A stretch of DNA of 18,461 nt from Methanobacteriota archaeon (GCA_012719315.1 JAAYAP010000028.1:1-18461), one strand, 5' to 3'. Shown: positions 6,506 to 14,002, counted from the first letter of the stretch. The notes: generated from the sequence alone by a model not told the origin. Program-made: numbers and translations.

Positions 6506-7395
6506 AACGGCTGCTGATCCTCAGCGGCAAGGGCGGTACGGGGAAGACCACCGTGGCGGCCTCGATGATCCGCCTCGCCGAAGCCAGGGCATGTGCGGAT
6601 TGCGATGTCGATGCGCCGAATCTCCACCTGGTGCTCGAACGCGGATCGCCGGAGACGGAGGATTACCACGGGCTGCCCAAGGCCCATGTGGACGAAGCGC
6701 GTTGCACCCTCTGCGGATTGTGCGAGGAGATGTGCCGTTTCGGAGCGATCAGCATCGATGGACACCTGACGATCGACGCTCGCGCCTGCGAGGGCTGCGG
6801 GCTGTGCGATCACGTGTGCCCGGTCGATGCGATCAGCATGCTGCCCGCCGTCGCCGGGGATCTCCTGCTCTACAGGGATCCCGAGAAAGGCGTGTTCTCG
6901 ACAGCGCAGTTGAGGATGGGCAACGGGACCACCGGATTGCTGGTCGCCGAGGTCAAGAGACGGATGGAGAAGGCATCCCGGCAGGCGCCCCTGGCGGTCA
7001 TCGACGGTTCGCCGGGCATCGGCTGCCCGGTCATCGCATCCATCTCCGGCGTCGACATGGTGCTGGTGGTCGCAGAACCCTCCGTATCGGGGATCAGCGA
7101 CATGGAGCGCATACTGGATACGGCCGAGAAGCTGCGGGCGTACACGGTCGTGTGCGTCAACAAAGCGGATGCGCACCCGCGGATGACCGAGCGCATAAGG
7201 GCGTACTGTTCCGAGAGGGATGTGCCGTATGTCGGGGAGATACCGTACGATTCCGAGGTCGTGAGAGCGGTGAACAGGGGCATGGCCCCGGTGGATGTCG
7301 AATGCCCTGCGGGGGAGGCTATCCGCAGGGTCTTCGCGGAGACGATGAAGATATTGGACCGGAGTCCGCACGCGGGCCCCGGCATGAGCAGATGA
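6502..7395 (+). CDS. MinD/Mrp-type ATPase with inserted 2x[4Fe-4S] ferredoxin domain, protein 2
   Basis: This 297-residue paralogue of the preceding gene has Walker A GKGGTGKT at 9-16, the CDVDAPNLHL switch region (34-43) and IDGSPGIGCP near residue 170. Its ferredoxin domain has Cys68-x2-Cys71-x2-Cys74-x3-Cys78 and Cys96-x2-Cys99-x2-Cys102-x3-Cys106-Pro, so both [4Fe-4S] sites look intact. The start overlaps the previous stop (ATGA at 6502-6505). It differs from protein 1 in having Ser in the DGSPG loop where protein 1 has DCPPG, and a longer C-terminus. This suggests specialised halves of one machine rather than a recent duplication. A role in ATP-driven cluster or electron handling with the NifX-like proteins is inferred, not shown. 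Confidence 0.9.
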   Translation: MKRLLILSGKGGTGKTTVAASMIRLAEARACADCDVDAPNLHLVLERGSPETEDYHGLPKAHVDEARCTLCGLCEEMCRFGAISIDGHLTIDARACEGCGLCDHVCPVDAISMLPAVAGDLLLYRDPEKGVFSTAQLRMGNGTTGLLVAEVKRRMEKASRQAPLAVIDGSPGIGCPVIASISGVDMVLVVAEPSVSGISDMERILDTAEKLRAYTVVCVNKADAHPRMTERIRAYCSERDVPYVGEIPYDSEVVRAVNRGMAPVDVECPAGEAIRRVFAETMKILDRSPHAGPGMSR

Positions 7396-7427
7396 GAGAA
7401 ACAGAAGAAAACAGGAGGAATGAGAGA

Positions 7428-7793
7428 ATGAGGATAATTGTGGCAAGCGACGGAGGACAGGTGACGCAGCATTTCGGACATTGCGGATCGTTCAGGGCAT
7501 ACGATGCCGACGGAGGGAGGATCGTGAACACGGAATCGATCGCCAACCCGGGCCATCGCCCGAACTTCCTTCCGATGTTCCTGAAGGAGAACGGAGCGGA
7601 CGTCATCATCTCGGGAGGGATGGGAGAGGCCGCGATCAATCTGTTCAACGCGAACGGGATCGAGGTGATCGTGGGCGCATCCGGCGATGCGACTGTCGCC
7701 GCCGAGAAGTATCTGAAAGGAGAGCTGGTCTCCACGGGGTCCGTCTGCCGCGAGCATATGCACCACGGAGACTGCGGCGGACACGGGGAGTGA
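7428..7793 (+). CDS. NifX/NafY-like (dinitrogenase FeMo-cofactor type) protein 2 with Cys/His-rich tail
   Basis: This 121-residue protein is of the same family as the one at 5302 but a distinct branch. It opens MRIIVASDGGQVTQHFGHCGSFRAYD, with the HFGHC motif (His15, His18, Cys19) typical of the metal-cofactor-binding members. The core FLKENGADVIISGGMGEAAINLFNANGIEVIVGASGDA follows. The last 15 residues are unusually rich in Cys and His (CREHMHHGDCGGHGE), a likely metal-binding tail. AGGAGG (7413-7418) sits 9 bases before the chosen ATG. An in-frame ATG at 7392 overlaps the previous stop but would add 12 non-family residues. The long hairpin at 7803-7844 follows, marking the operon end. Confidence 0.88.
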   Translation: MRIIVASDGGQVTQHFGHCGSFRAYDADGGRIVNTESIANPGHRPNFLPMFLKENGADVIISGGMGEAAINLFNANGIEVIVGASGDATVAAEKYLKGELVSTGSVCREHMHHGDCGGHGE

Positions 7794-7802
7794 ACGCACA
7801 AC

Positions 7803-7844
7803 GGAGGGATCGGATCCGGATCGTCGTCCGGGTCCGATCCCTCC
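7803..7844 (+). terminator. Long hairpin closing the DUF134 island
   Basis: Bases 7803-7819 and 7828-7844 pair over 17 base pairs with a single G-U and an 8-base loop. This is the longest perfect stem in the window. It lies 10 bases after the last stop of the operon. There is no T-tract after it, so it may act as an mRNA 3' end protector or processing site rather than a classical terminator. Confidence 0.55.
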
Positions 7845-7862
7845 GGCCATAAACAACAAGGC

Positions 7863-7869
7863 ATTTATC
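7863..7869 (+). promoter_or_regulatory. Probable promoter for the phosphomevalonate dehydratase genes (leaderless start)
   Basis: ATTTATC at 7863-7869 is the only TATA-like element before the ATG at 7892. At about 25 bases it would place transcription initiation at or next to the start codon. No ribosome-binding sequence is present, which fits a leaderless mRNA. Confidence 0.45.
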
Positions 7870-7891
7870 CGGGCCAGCCCTTGTACGGGTT

Positions 7892-9067
7892 ATGCTACTG
7901 ACCCGGGATGAGCAAGCTGCATTGGACGGAGAGAAAGGCGTGAGCACGCAGAAGGCGATGGAGCTGCTGGTCGCCCTCGGCAAGGTCTACGGCGCCGAGG
8001 GTCTGGTGGACATCACTTCCGCGCATCTCTCCGGCGCGTCGTACAAGACCATCGGCGACGGGGGGCTGAAATACCTCGAGGACATGGTCGCGGGAGGCGC
8101 CAAGGTATCCGTCAGATCGACGCTCAACCCGGTGGGTATGGACCGTGAGAGATGGCGGGAGATGCATATCGACCCGCATTTCGCGGAGAAGCAGCTGAGG
8201 GTGATCGAACTCTACGGTGCCATGGGCGTCATGACCAGCTGCTCCTGCACACCCTATCTCAATGACAATGTGCCGGGATTCGGAGACCACATCGCCTGGG
8301 CCGAATCCTCGGCCCTGTCCTTCGCCAACAGTTACATCGGAGCGAGGACCAACCGTGAAGGCGGACCCGGTGCGTTGGCCGCGGCCATCCTCGGCAAGAC
8401 CGCCAACTACGGGCTCCATCTGGATGAGAACAGGAAGCCGACCGTCATCATCGATGCGGACATCGACGGGTCGATGTTCAGCTACTCGCTGCTCGGCCAG
8501 GCGGTGGGCACGAGGATCGGCAACGGCATCCCGTATTACAGAGGGATATCCCCTGCGCTCGAGGACGCCAAATCCATGGCCGCCGCCATGGCGGCCGCCG
8601 GTTCCGTGGCATTGTTCCATGTCGAGGGGGTCACACCCGAGGCCGGCGGCTTCGATCTAGACGGCCTCGAGGTCATCCACATAGGCGAACGCGAGCTGAA
8701 GGCCGCCCACGAGCAGCTGAACAGCACGGACGATGTGCAATTGATCGCTCTGGGATGTCCGCACCTGTCCGAGAAGGAGGTGAAGGACATCGCCGCGTTG
8801 CTGAAGGGCAAGACCAGGATCGACAACGACGTCGAGATCTGGTTCTGCACCTCGGCCGCCGTCCGGGACCGCTGCCCCGAAGAGGTGAGGATACTCGAGG
8901 GATTCGGACCCGTGCTCGCCGACACCTGCATGGTGGTCTCGCCGATCGAAGGGTTCTGCCAATGCACCGGCACCAATTCGGCCAAGGCCGGCAACTACCT
9001 GCCGACGCTGTGCTCTCAAAAGGTCATGTGCCGGGATCTGTCCGAGCTCCTGAAGGTGATCGCATGA
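7892..9067 (+). CDS. Phosphomevalonate dehydratase large subunit (aconitase X, DUF521)
   Basis: This 391-residue protein is the large subunit of aconitase X. In archaea with the modified mevalonate pathway, this enzyme dehydrates mevalonate 5-phosphate to trans-anhydromevalonate 5-phosphate using a [4Fe-4S] cluster. It opens MLLTRDEQAALDGEKG, the usual family start, followed by SAHLSGASYKTIGDGGL and the cysteine site TSCSCTPYL (Cys117, Cys119). GARTNREGGPGALAAAILGKTANYG (150-174) is also characteristic. The C-terminal half carries further cluster or active-site candidates (Cys346 in ADTC, and Cys356/Cys358 before TGTNSAKAGNY). The stop overlaps the small-subunit start as ATGA, as expected for subunits made in equal amounts. 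The bacterial family relatives act on hydroxyproline derivatives, but the archaeal context favours isoprenoid synthesis. Confidence 0.92.
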   Translation: MLLTRDEQAALDGEKGVSTQKAMELLVALGKVYGAEGLVDITSAHLSGASYKTIGDGGLKYLEDMVAGGAKVSVRSTLNPVGMDRERWREMHIDPHFAEKQLRVIELYGAMGVMTSCSCTPYLNDNVPGFGDHIAWAESSALSFANSYIGARTNREGGPGALAAAILGKTANYGLHLDENRKPTVIIDADIDGSMFSYSLLGQAVGTRIGNGIPYYRGISPALEDAKSMAAAMAAAGSVALFHVEGVTPEAGGFDLDGLEVIHIGERELKAAHEQLNSTDDVQLIALGCPHLSEKEVKDIAALLKGKTRIDNDVEIWFCTSAAVRDRCPEEVRILEGFGPVLADTCMVVSPIEGFCQCTGTNSAKAGNYLPTLCSQKVMCRDLSELLKVIA

Positions 9068-9843
9068 TCATCAAAGGCAGGGCGATCTCGAACGGGCTCG
9101 CCAAGGGCAAGGTCGTCAAGGTGGACGAGCCGTTCAGCTTCCTCGGCGGTGTCGACACCAAGACCGGGATCCTCAGGATCGGGAGCAAAGCCGATATCTC
9201 GGACAAGGTCTTCGTCTTCCCCTGCGGCAAGGGGAGCACGGTCGGATCGTTCGTGATGTACGATCTCATGGTCCACGGCAAGGCTCCCGCCGCGATAATC
9301 AACAGGTCCGCCGAGACGATCGTCACGACCGGAGCGGTCATCTCGTCGATACCGATGGTGGACATGGTCAACACCGATCTGTTCAAAGAGGGGGACACGG
9401 TCTACGTCAACGGCACCGACGGCACGGTGTCCCTCGAGATCGCCTGCATCAAGACCGCCTCGTCGGCGATCATCGTCGACGACAGGATCCTGGTGCTGCA
9501 CCGGCCCGAGGATGCGAGATCGTTCTCGGGGAGGCATTCGCTGGTGGTCGGCAAGGTCGAACGCGGCGAGACCCCGGTGGAAGCCGCGATAAGGGAGATC
9601 CGGGAGGAGACGCGCATACACGTCGGTAAACCGGATGCGCAGCTGGAACCGTTCTTCGTCAGAGAGGGCGACATCCTCTGGGAGGTGACGCTCTTCCTGT
9701 ACAGGCTGGATTCTGCCGAACCGGTGCTGAATCAGGAGAACACCGGCTTCGAATGGATGACCTTCGAAGAGGTCCGCGACGATCCGCTGATGGTCGACAA
9801 GACCTTCGAGATGCTCTCGCGTCTGCTGGACAGGAGCGGGTGA
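9064..9843 (+). CDS. Phosphomevalonate dehydratase small subunit (DUF126) fused to a Nudix hydrolase domain
   Basis: A continuous 259-residue frame joins two domains. Residues 1-125 are the aconitase X small (swivel) subunit: KGRAISNGLAKGKVVKVDEPFSFLGGVD, then PCGKGSTVGSFVMYDL (53-68), whose serine-containing loop completes the active site, and INRSAETIVTTGAVISSIPMVD. Residues 128-259 form a Nudix domain. Its Nudix box runs from Gly163 to Ile185 with Glu169, Arg177-Glu178 and Glu181-Glu182 intact, but the usual Gly near the end is Arg184. Small subunits normally end near 130-140 residues, so the Nudix part is an addition. No stop or frame shift marks the join. It lacks the Cys/Glu active-site context I would expect for type I IPP isomerase. 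The Nudix substrate is unknown; a nucleotide or pathway diphosphate is possible. Confidence 0.88.
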   Translation: MIIKGRAISNGLAKGKVVKVDEPFSFLGGVDTKTGILRIGSKADISDKVFVFPCGKGSTVGSFVMYDLMVHGKAPAAIINRSAETIVTTGAVISSIPMVDMVNTDLFKEGDTVYVNGTDGTVSLEIACIKTASSAIIVDDRILVLHRPEDARSFSGRHSLVVGKVERGETPVEAAIREIREETRIHVGKPDAQLEPFFVREGDILWEVTLFLYRLDSAEPVLNQENTGFEWMTFEEVRDDPLMVDKTFEMLSRLLDRSG

Positions 9844-9851
9844 GCGGCCTG

Positions 9852-9870
9852 CGGGGGGCGGAGCCCCCCG
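9852..9870. terminator. Shared hairpin between converging genes
   Basis: CGGGGGGC (9852-9859) and GCCCCCCG (9863-9870) form a perfect 8-bp stem with a GGA loop. It fills the 30-base gap between the stop of the Nudix fusion (plus strand) and the stop of ileS (minus strand). It is symmetric and can serve both transcripts. It has no T-tract on either side. Confidence 0.6.
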
Positions 9871-9873
9871 TGC

Positions 9874-12864
9874 TCATTGCTCGGCCGGGCTGATGCCGAT
9901 GACGATCTCTTTGCCGTCGACATCCCAGACCCGCACTTCCTGACCGTCGGGCGTTTCGGTGAACACGAGTTTCTTCGACCTTATCTCGGTGATTATCCGC
10001 TCCTTCCAGATCTCGAACAGTCCGATGAGATGGCGGTCGGCCTTGATGTCGCAGTTGATGAACTGCTCGACATCGAGCCTCATGTCCTTGCGCATCTGCT
10101 GCACCCGGCGCATAAGTTCCCTGGCATAGCCTTCGGCCTCGATCTCCGGCGTGACCTCGAAGTCGATGGAGACCCTGCCGTCGGAGAATCCGACATACTC
10201 CGTGTCGGGATCGGCCGTCGGAGCTTCCGGCGAAAGGTAGTCGATCCCCTTGATGTTGCCCTGTTGCAGCAGGACGGCTTCGAAGACCTTCACCGCCCGG
10301 TTCGCCTCCTCGGTGGCACCGGCCACGGTTATCCTCTTCAACGGCCATCTGAGTTTGCTGCCCATCTTCGCCCGTTCCGAAGCCACGATTTCGATGATGC
10401 TCTGGATCGTCGACATGCTGGTTTCAAGGGCCTCGTCGATCAGGCTCTCGTCGCACCGCACCCAATCCTCCATATGGACCGACTCGAGCCTCCCTCCCAT
10501 GTGGAGGTAGACCTCATCGGCGATATGCGGCACGAAAGGCGCCAGGATCAGGGCGGCGTTCATGATCGAATGATGGAGCACGAAATACGATGCCGTTTTA
10601 TCGTTCCCGGCATCCTCGTCCTCTGACCAGCTCCTGTCCCTGACCAGGCGCACATACCATCTCGAGAGGTCCTCGGTCAGGTAGTTGTCGATCGCGCGGG
10701 CGGCTTTGTGCAGCTCCCGGCTCTCGATGCACTCGGTGACGGTCTTCTTGAGCTTCTCGGTCCGCGACATCATCCAGCGGTCCTCATCCCTGAGGTATCC
10801 GCTCACCGACGCCAGGTCGTGCGCGTCGGGGTCGTAGCCGTCGATCATCATGTACGTGGAGGCGAAATTCACCACGTTCCAGAAGGTGTTGAGCATCTTC
10901 CTGGCGTTCCCGGGTCCGCTGTTCTTCTCGGGATTGGAGTTCTTGGGATTCCATTGGAAGGAGGTGTCCTCCCACGGCGCGTTGCTCTCGATCATGTACC
11001 ATCTGAGCGGATCCCTCCCCACGCGTCCGATGATGTCGGCGGGGTCGACCGAGTTGCCTTTGGATTTGGAGAGCTTCTCCCCTTTGATGTCCAGCATCCA
11101 GCCGTGCATCATGACCTCGTCGTACGGGGCCCTCCCGAAGGAGATGACGCCCGCGCCCAGCTGGGTGTAGAACCAGCCTCTGGTCTGATCGTGGGCCTCC
11201 ACGATGAATCTGGGCGGCCACCAGGCTTCGAACTCGTCTTTCTCGGCGGGATAGCCCAGACCAGCCCAGGATGCCACGCCCGAGTCGAACCAGACGTCGA
11301 GCACATCGGGGATCCGGCGCATGGTGCCGCCGCAGTCGGGGCACGCGAAGGTCACCTCGTCGATGCGGGGGCGGTGCGGATCCATCCCGGGGACGTAGCC
11401 GTCGCCCGATTCGAGGTCGCTGTACTGCCCTGCCACTTTGATGTTGCCGCATCCGCACTCCCATACGGGCAGGGGTATGCCCCAGTACCGCTGACGGGTT
11501 ATGCACCAGTCCCTGGCCCCTTCGACCCAGTTCTTCTGACGGGACGCTCCGGCCCAATCCGGGACCCAGGTGACGCGGTCGATCTCGTCGAGCATCGTCT
11601 CTTTGACCGCGGGGATGTCGATGAACCATTGCCGTGTGTTCCTGTATATTATCGGGGATTTGCACCTCCAGCAGTGCCCGTACCTGTGCATGAGCTTCTC
11701 GCTGCTGAAAAGCAGCCCCTTGCCGTCCAGGTACGCGATGATGTCGTCGTTGGCCGTCTTCACCTTGCGGCCGGCCATCATCGGGAACTCCTCGGTGTAC
11801 CTGCCCGATTCGCCCACGGGGCAGAACGGGTGGATGCCGTGCTTCTTCCCCGTCTCGAAATCGTCGGGACCGAATCCCGGCGCGGTGTGCACCAGGCCGG
11901 TGTTGTCCTCTTCGACGTAATCCGCATTCACGACCTTGAAGGTCCACTCGCCGGATCCCCTGCATCCCGCATCGATCTCGAACGGCGGCAGATAGCCGAG
12001 GCCGCGCAGCTCGGTGCCCCGGAACCTCTCCAGGACCTCGGACTCCGTGTAGCCTCCCTTCTCCATCACATACTCCGTCTGGGATTCCATGCAGATGACG
12101 GTCTCGGCCCGTTCGCCGTCGGTCAGTGCGGCTTTGACGTAGATGTGGTCCGGATGCGCCGCGACCGCCATGTTGCCCGGCAGGGTCCAGGGTGTCGTCG
12201 TCCAGATGACCAGATTGACACCGCTGTCGTCGGCGAGCGGGAACCTCACGATGATGGAAGGGTCGTTCTCGTCCCAATACTCGATCTCCGCCTCCGCCAG
12301 GGCGGTCTCGCACCTGGGACACCAGGTGACCACGCGGTTGGACGGCCTCAGCAACCCCTGGTCGTAGGCGCGTCGCACGCTCCACCAAGCGGATTCCATG
12401 AACCCGGGGTCCAGGGTCCGATACGGGTGGTCCCAGTCCATCCACACGCCCAGGTCCTTGAACTGCCCGGTCATCTCCTCCTGGAGCGTGTGCGCATGCT
12501 TCTTGCAGGCGTCCACGAACCTGTCGATGCCTCCCTCCTCGATCTCCTTCTTCGAGTGGACGCCGATCTTCTTCTCCACCTGCACCTCGATCGGCAGGCC
12601 GTGCATGTCGAAGCCGGGCTGGTCGCGGACGTTGTAACCCCGCATCCTCCAGTATCTCAGGAGTATGTCCTTGATGACCTTGTTCAAGGCGGTGCCGAGG
12701 TGCACGTTGCCCGATGTGTACGGAGGGCCGTCCACGAAATAGAATCTCTCCCCGCCCTCTCTCAGGGCTTTGGCCTTACGGTATGCATCGATGGACTCCC
12801 AGCGTTCCTGGATCTCCTTCTCGATGGCCGGCGCGTCATAATTGGCACGGATCTGCTTTATCAT
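9874..12864 (-). CDS. ileS: Isoleucyl-tRNA synthetase
   Basis: This 996-residue class I synthetase charges tRNA-Ile. The signature HIGH appears as HLGT (55-58) after FVDGPPYTSGNV. KMSKS appears as KLSKS (597-601) in GEKLSKSKGN. The CP1 editing domain that removes valine is present, with WTTTPWTLPGN beginning at Trp221. CWRC (Cys398, Cys401) and later CGCG and CPDCGG motifs are likely zinc sites. The catalytic GYNVRDQPGFDMHGLPIEVQVEKK and the WFDSGVASWAG segment are conserved. The C-terminal anticodon-binding part has a WPLKRITVAG stretch and a charged end. The start at 12864 begins MIKQIRANYDAPAIEKEIQERW, as in archaeal enzymes. A minus-strand TATA box lies at 12927-12935. It sits 109 bases downstream of the FEN1 gene. 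Confidence 0.97.
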   Translation of the reverse strand: MIKQIRANYDAPAIEKEIQERWESIDAYRKAKALREGGERFYFVDGPPYTSGNVHLGTALNKVIKDILLRYWRMRGYNVRDQPGFDMHGLPIEVQVEKKIGVHSKKEIEEGGIDRFVDACKKHAHTLQEEMTGQFKDLGVWMDWDHPYRTLDPGFMESAWWSVRRAYDQGLLRPSNRVVTWCPRCETALAEAEIEYWDENDPSIIVRFPLADDSGVNLVIWTTTPWTLPGNMAVAAHPDHIYVKAALTDGERAETVICMESQTEYVMEKGGYTESEVLERFRGTELRGLGYLPPFEIDAGCRGSGEWTFKVVNADYVEEDNTGLVHTAPGFGPDDFETGKKHGIHPFCPVGESGRYTEEFPMMAGRKVKTANDDIIAYLDGKGLLFSSEKLMHRYGHCWRCKSPIIYRNTRQWFIDIPAVKETMLDEIDRVTWVPDWAGASRQKNWVEGARDWCITRQRYWGIPLPVWECGCGNIKVAGQYSDLESGDGYVPGMDPHRPRIDEVTFACPDCGGTMRRIPDVLDVWFDSGVASWAGLGYPAEKDEFEAWWPPRFIVEAHDQTRGWFYTQLGAGVISFGRAPYDEVMMHGWMLDIKGEKLSKSKGNSVDPADIIGRVGRDPLRWYMIESNAPWEDTSFQWNPKNSNPEKNSGPGNARKMLNTFWNVVNFASTYMMIDGYDPDAHDLASVSGYLRDEDRWMMSRTEKLKKTVTECIESRELHKAARAIDNYLTEDLSRWYVRLVRDRSWSEDEDAGNDKTASYFVLHHSIMNAALILAPFVPHIADEVYLHMGGRLESVHMEDWVRCDESLIDEALETSMSTIQSIIEIVASERAKMGSKLRWPLKRITVAGATEEANRAVKVFEAVLLQQGNIKGIDYLSPEAPTADPDTEYVGFSDGRVSIDFEVTPEIEAEGYARELMRRVQQMRKDMRLDVEQFINCDIKADRHLIGLFEIWKERIITEIRSKKLVFTETPDGQEVRVWDVDGKEIVIGISPAEQ

Positions 12865-12880
12865 CGCTCGTCCTCATGGT

Positions 12881-12901
12881 GTCGGGTATATCTTGCCCGA
12901 C
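12881..12901 (-). promoter_or_regulatory. Inverted repeat in the ileS leader
   Basis: GTCGGG (12881-12886) and CCCGAC (12896-12901) form a 6-bp inverted repeat around a TATA-like AGATATA (minus strand). It could be a leader hairpin if transcription starts from the upstream TATA box. Alternatively it is an operator around a second promoter whose start would fall near the ileS ATG. A 13-codon frame (12836-12877, minus) begins just downstream and overlaps the ileS start out of frame. Confidence 0.35.
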
Positions 12902-12926
12902 GGCATCCGAGGCTATCCCCAGCATG

Positions 12927-12935
12927 ATTATATAG
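12927..12935 (-). promoter_or_regulatory. TATA box for ileS
   Basis: The minus strand reads CTATATAAT here, a good archaeal TATA box. The predicted start near 12905 gives a leader of about 40 bases that contains the inverted repeat and a GAGG ahead of the ileS ATG. It allows ileS to be expressed independently of the upstream rpe-fen genes. Confidence 0.55.
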
Positions 12936-12973
12936 TTAATCCAGCCGGAAGGCTGACGGCATGCAGGGGGCGT

Positions 12974-14002
12974 TCAGAACCAGTTGTCCAGGGAGCGTTG
13001 CTTCCGGCCTTCCCGCTCCTTCTTCCTGGCCGTCTCGATCCGCTCCAACGTCCCCGTGACCCTCTCGGGCGAGAAGTCGTAGGCGGTCATCAGCTCGATC
13101 ACCGCCTCCCTGTCCGGCTCCGCGGCCTCGGTGCTGTAATCATCCGAGTGGGGTCCGTCGAGGAAGATGGCGCGGATCTCCTCGTAATCCGGTATCTCCT
13201 TGCCGATATGCGGCAGGACATGCTCGAGGTCCCCGAACTCCTTGATGTACTTCAGACCCTTCTTGGGTCCGATCCCGCGGATGCCGGGGTTGAAATCCGT
13301 GCCGATGAGTATGCACATGTCGACGAGCTGCTCCTTGCTGATGCCCAGGGAGCCGAGGAACTCCTCCGAGGAGATCAACTCGGGGGTGACATCCCTGTAC
13401 ACGTTCTTGCCGGGCATCTTCCTCCGGCCGGTGATGGTCATGTTCCTCACCAGCAGGGGCGTGCCGAAGAGCAGCGAATCGAAATCCTGGGAGGCCGCGG
13501 CGTAGACCGACCCCTTCATGCACATGTACGCCGCCTGGGCCTCGCCGTCGGCGGGGGCGTCGACCCGCGGCAGGCCCATCGCGTCGAGGAGGGCCTCCGA
13601 CGACGCTCTGATCTCCGCGGTCATCCTGGAGGTCTGCTGCGCCTTCGAGAAGGCCCGCTCCATGTCCCCCGCCTCCTTGGCCTCCTCCCATTCGATGACG
13701 GCCTGCTCGCGCCGGTCCCGCCGTTCGTCCAAGGTGGCGGTCTTGAGGGCATCGGGTTTGCCGTCGAAGACGAACACGGGCTCGATGCCCTGTTCGATGA
13801 AGTTCGAGGTCCGGTACAGGATCCCCGACAGATGCGAGGTCACGCGGCCCTCGCGGTCGCAGAGCGGACTGCCGTCCGGCTGCCTGATCGTGGAGAGGAA
13901 CTGGTAAATCATGTTGTAGGCATCGATGGCGACGGTCCTGCCGCGCAGATAAGACAGATCGACAACCTGAGGCTGGACCAATCCGGAGAGATTCACGCCC
14001 AT
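12974..14002 (-). CDS. fen: Flap structure-specific endonuclease FEN1
   Basis: This 342-residue nuclease removes 5' flaps during Okazaki fragment maturation and repair. It starts MGVNLSGLV, the standard archaeal opening, in register with the Pyrococcus enzyme. The metal ligands are Asp27 (AIDAYN), Asp80 (VFDGKP), Glu154, Asp173 and Asp175 (SQDFDSLLFG) and Asp236 (GTDFNPG). The residue normally Glu152 in the EGEAQ motif is Asp152 here (ADGEAQAAYM). The helix-hairpin-helix GIRGIGPKKGLKYI is present. The C-terminal QRSLDNWF is a PIP box that docks on the PCNA clamp. A GGTGTGAT sequence precedes the ATG. The gene starts 4 bases after the rpe stop, so the two are co-transcribed. An upstream in-frame extension to 14107 lies inside rpe and is rejected. 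Confidence 0.96.
   Translation of the reverse strand: MGVNLSGLVQPQVVDLSYLRGRTVAIDAYNMIYQFLSTIRQPDGSPLCDREGRVTSHLSGILYRTSNFIEQGIEPVFVFDGKPDALKTATLDERRDRREQAVIEWEEAKEAGDMERAFSKAQQTSRMTAEIRASSEALLDAMGLPRVDAPADGEAQAAYMCMKGSVYAAASQDFDSLLFGTPLLVRNMTITGRRKMPGKNVYRDVTPELISSEEFLGSLGISKEQLVDMCILIGTDFNPGIRGIGPKKGLKYIKEFGDLEHVLPHIGKEIPDYEEIRAIFLDGPHSDDYSTEAAEPDREAVIELMTAYDFSPERVTGTLERIETARKKEREGRKQRSLDNWF

Noticed and set aside
5911..7446. A long minus-strand frame across the two ferredoxin-ATPase genes
   Set aside because: The plus-strand genes carry intact Walker A and [4Fe-4S] motifs with overlapping starts and stops; the minus frame shows none.
5302..7793. Nitrogen-fixation gene cluster
   Set aside because: NifX-like domains are widespread outside nitrogen fixation. 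No nifH, nifD, nifK, nifE, nifN or radical-SAM nifB is in the window.
9445..9843. Nudix domain as type I isopentenyl-diphosphate isomerase
   Set aside because: The domain is short and MutT-like, and the Cys/Glu active-site contexts expected for that isomerase are not visible.
10708..12927. A 739-residue open frame on the plus strand opposite ileS
   Set aside because: It is the antisense shadow of a clearly conserved IleRS gene, with no recognisable domain or start signals.
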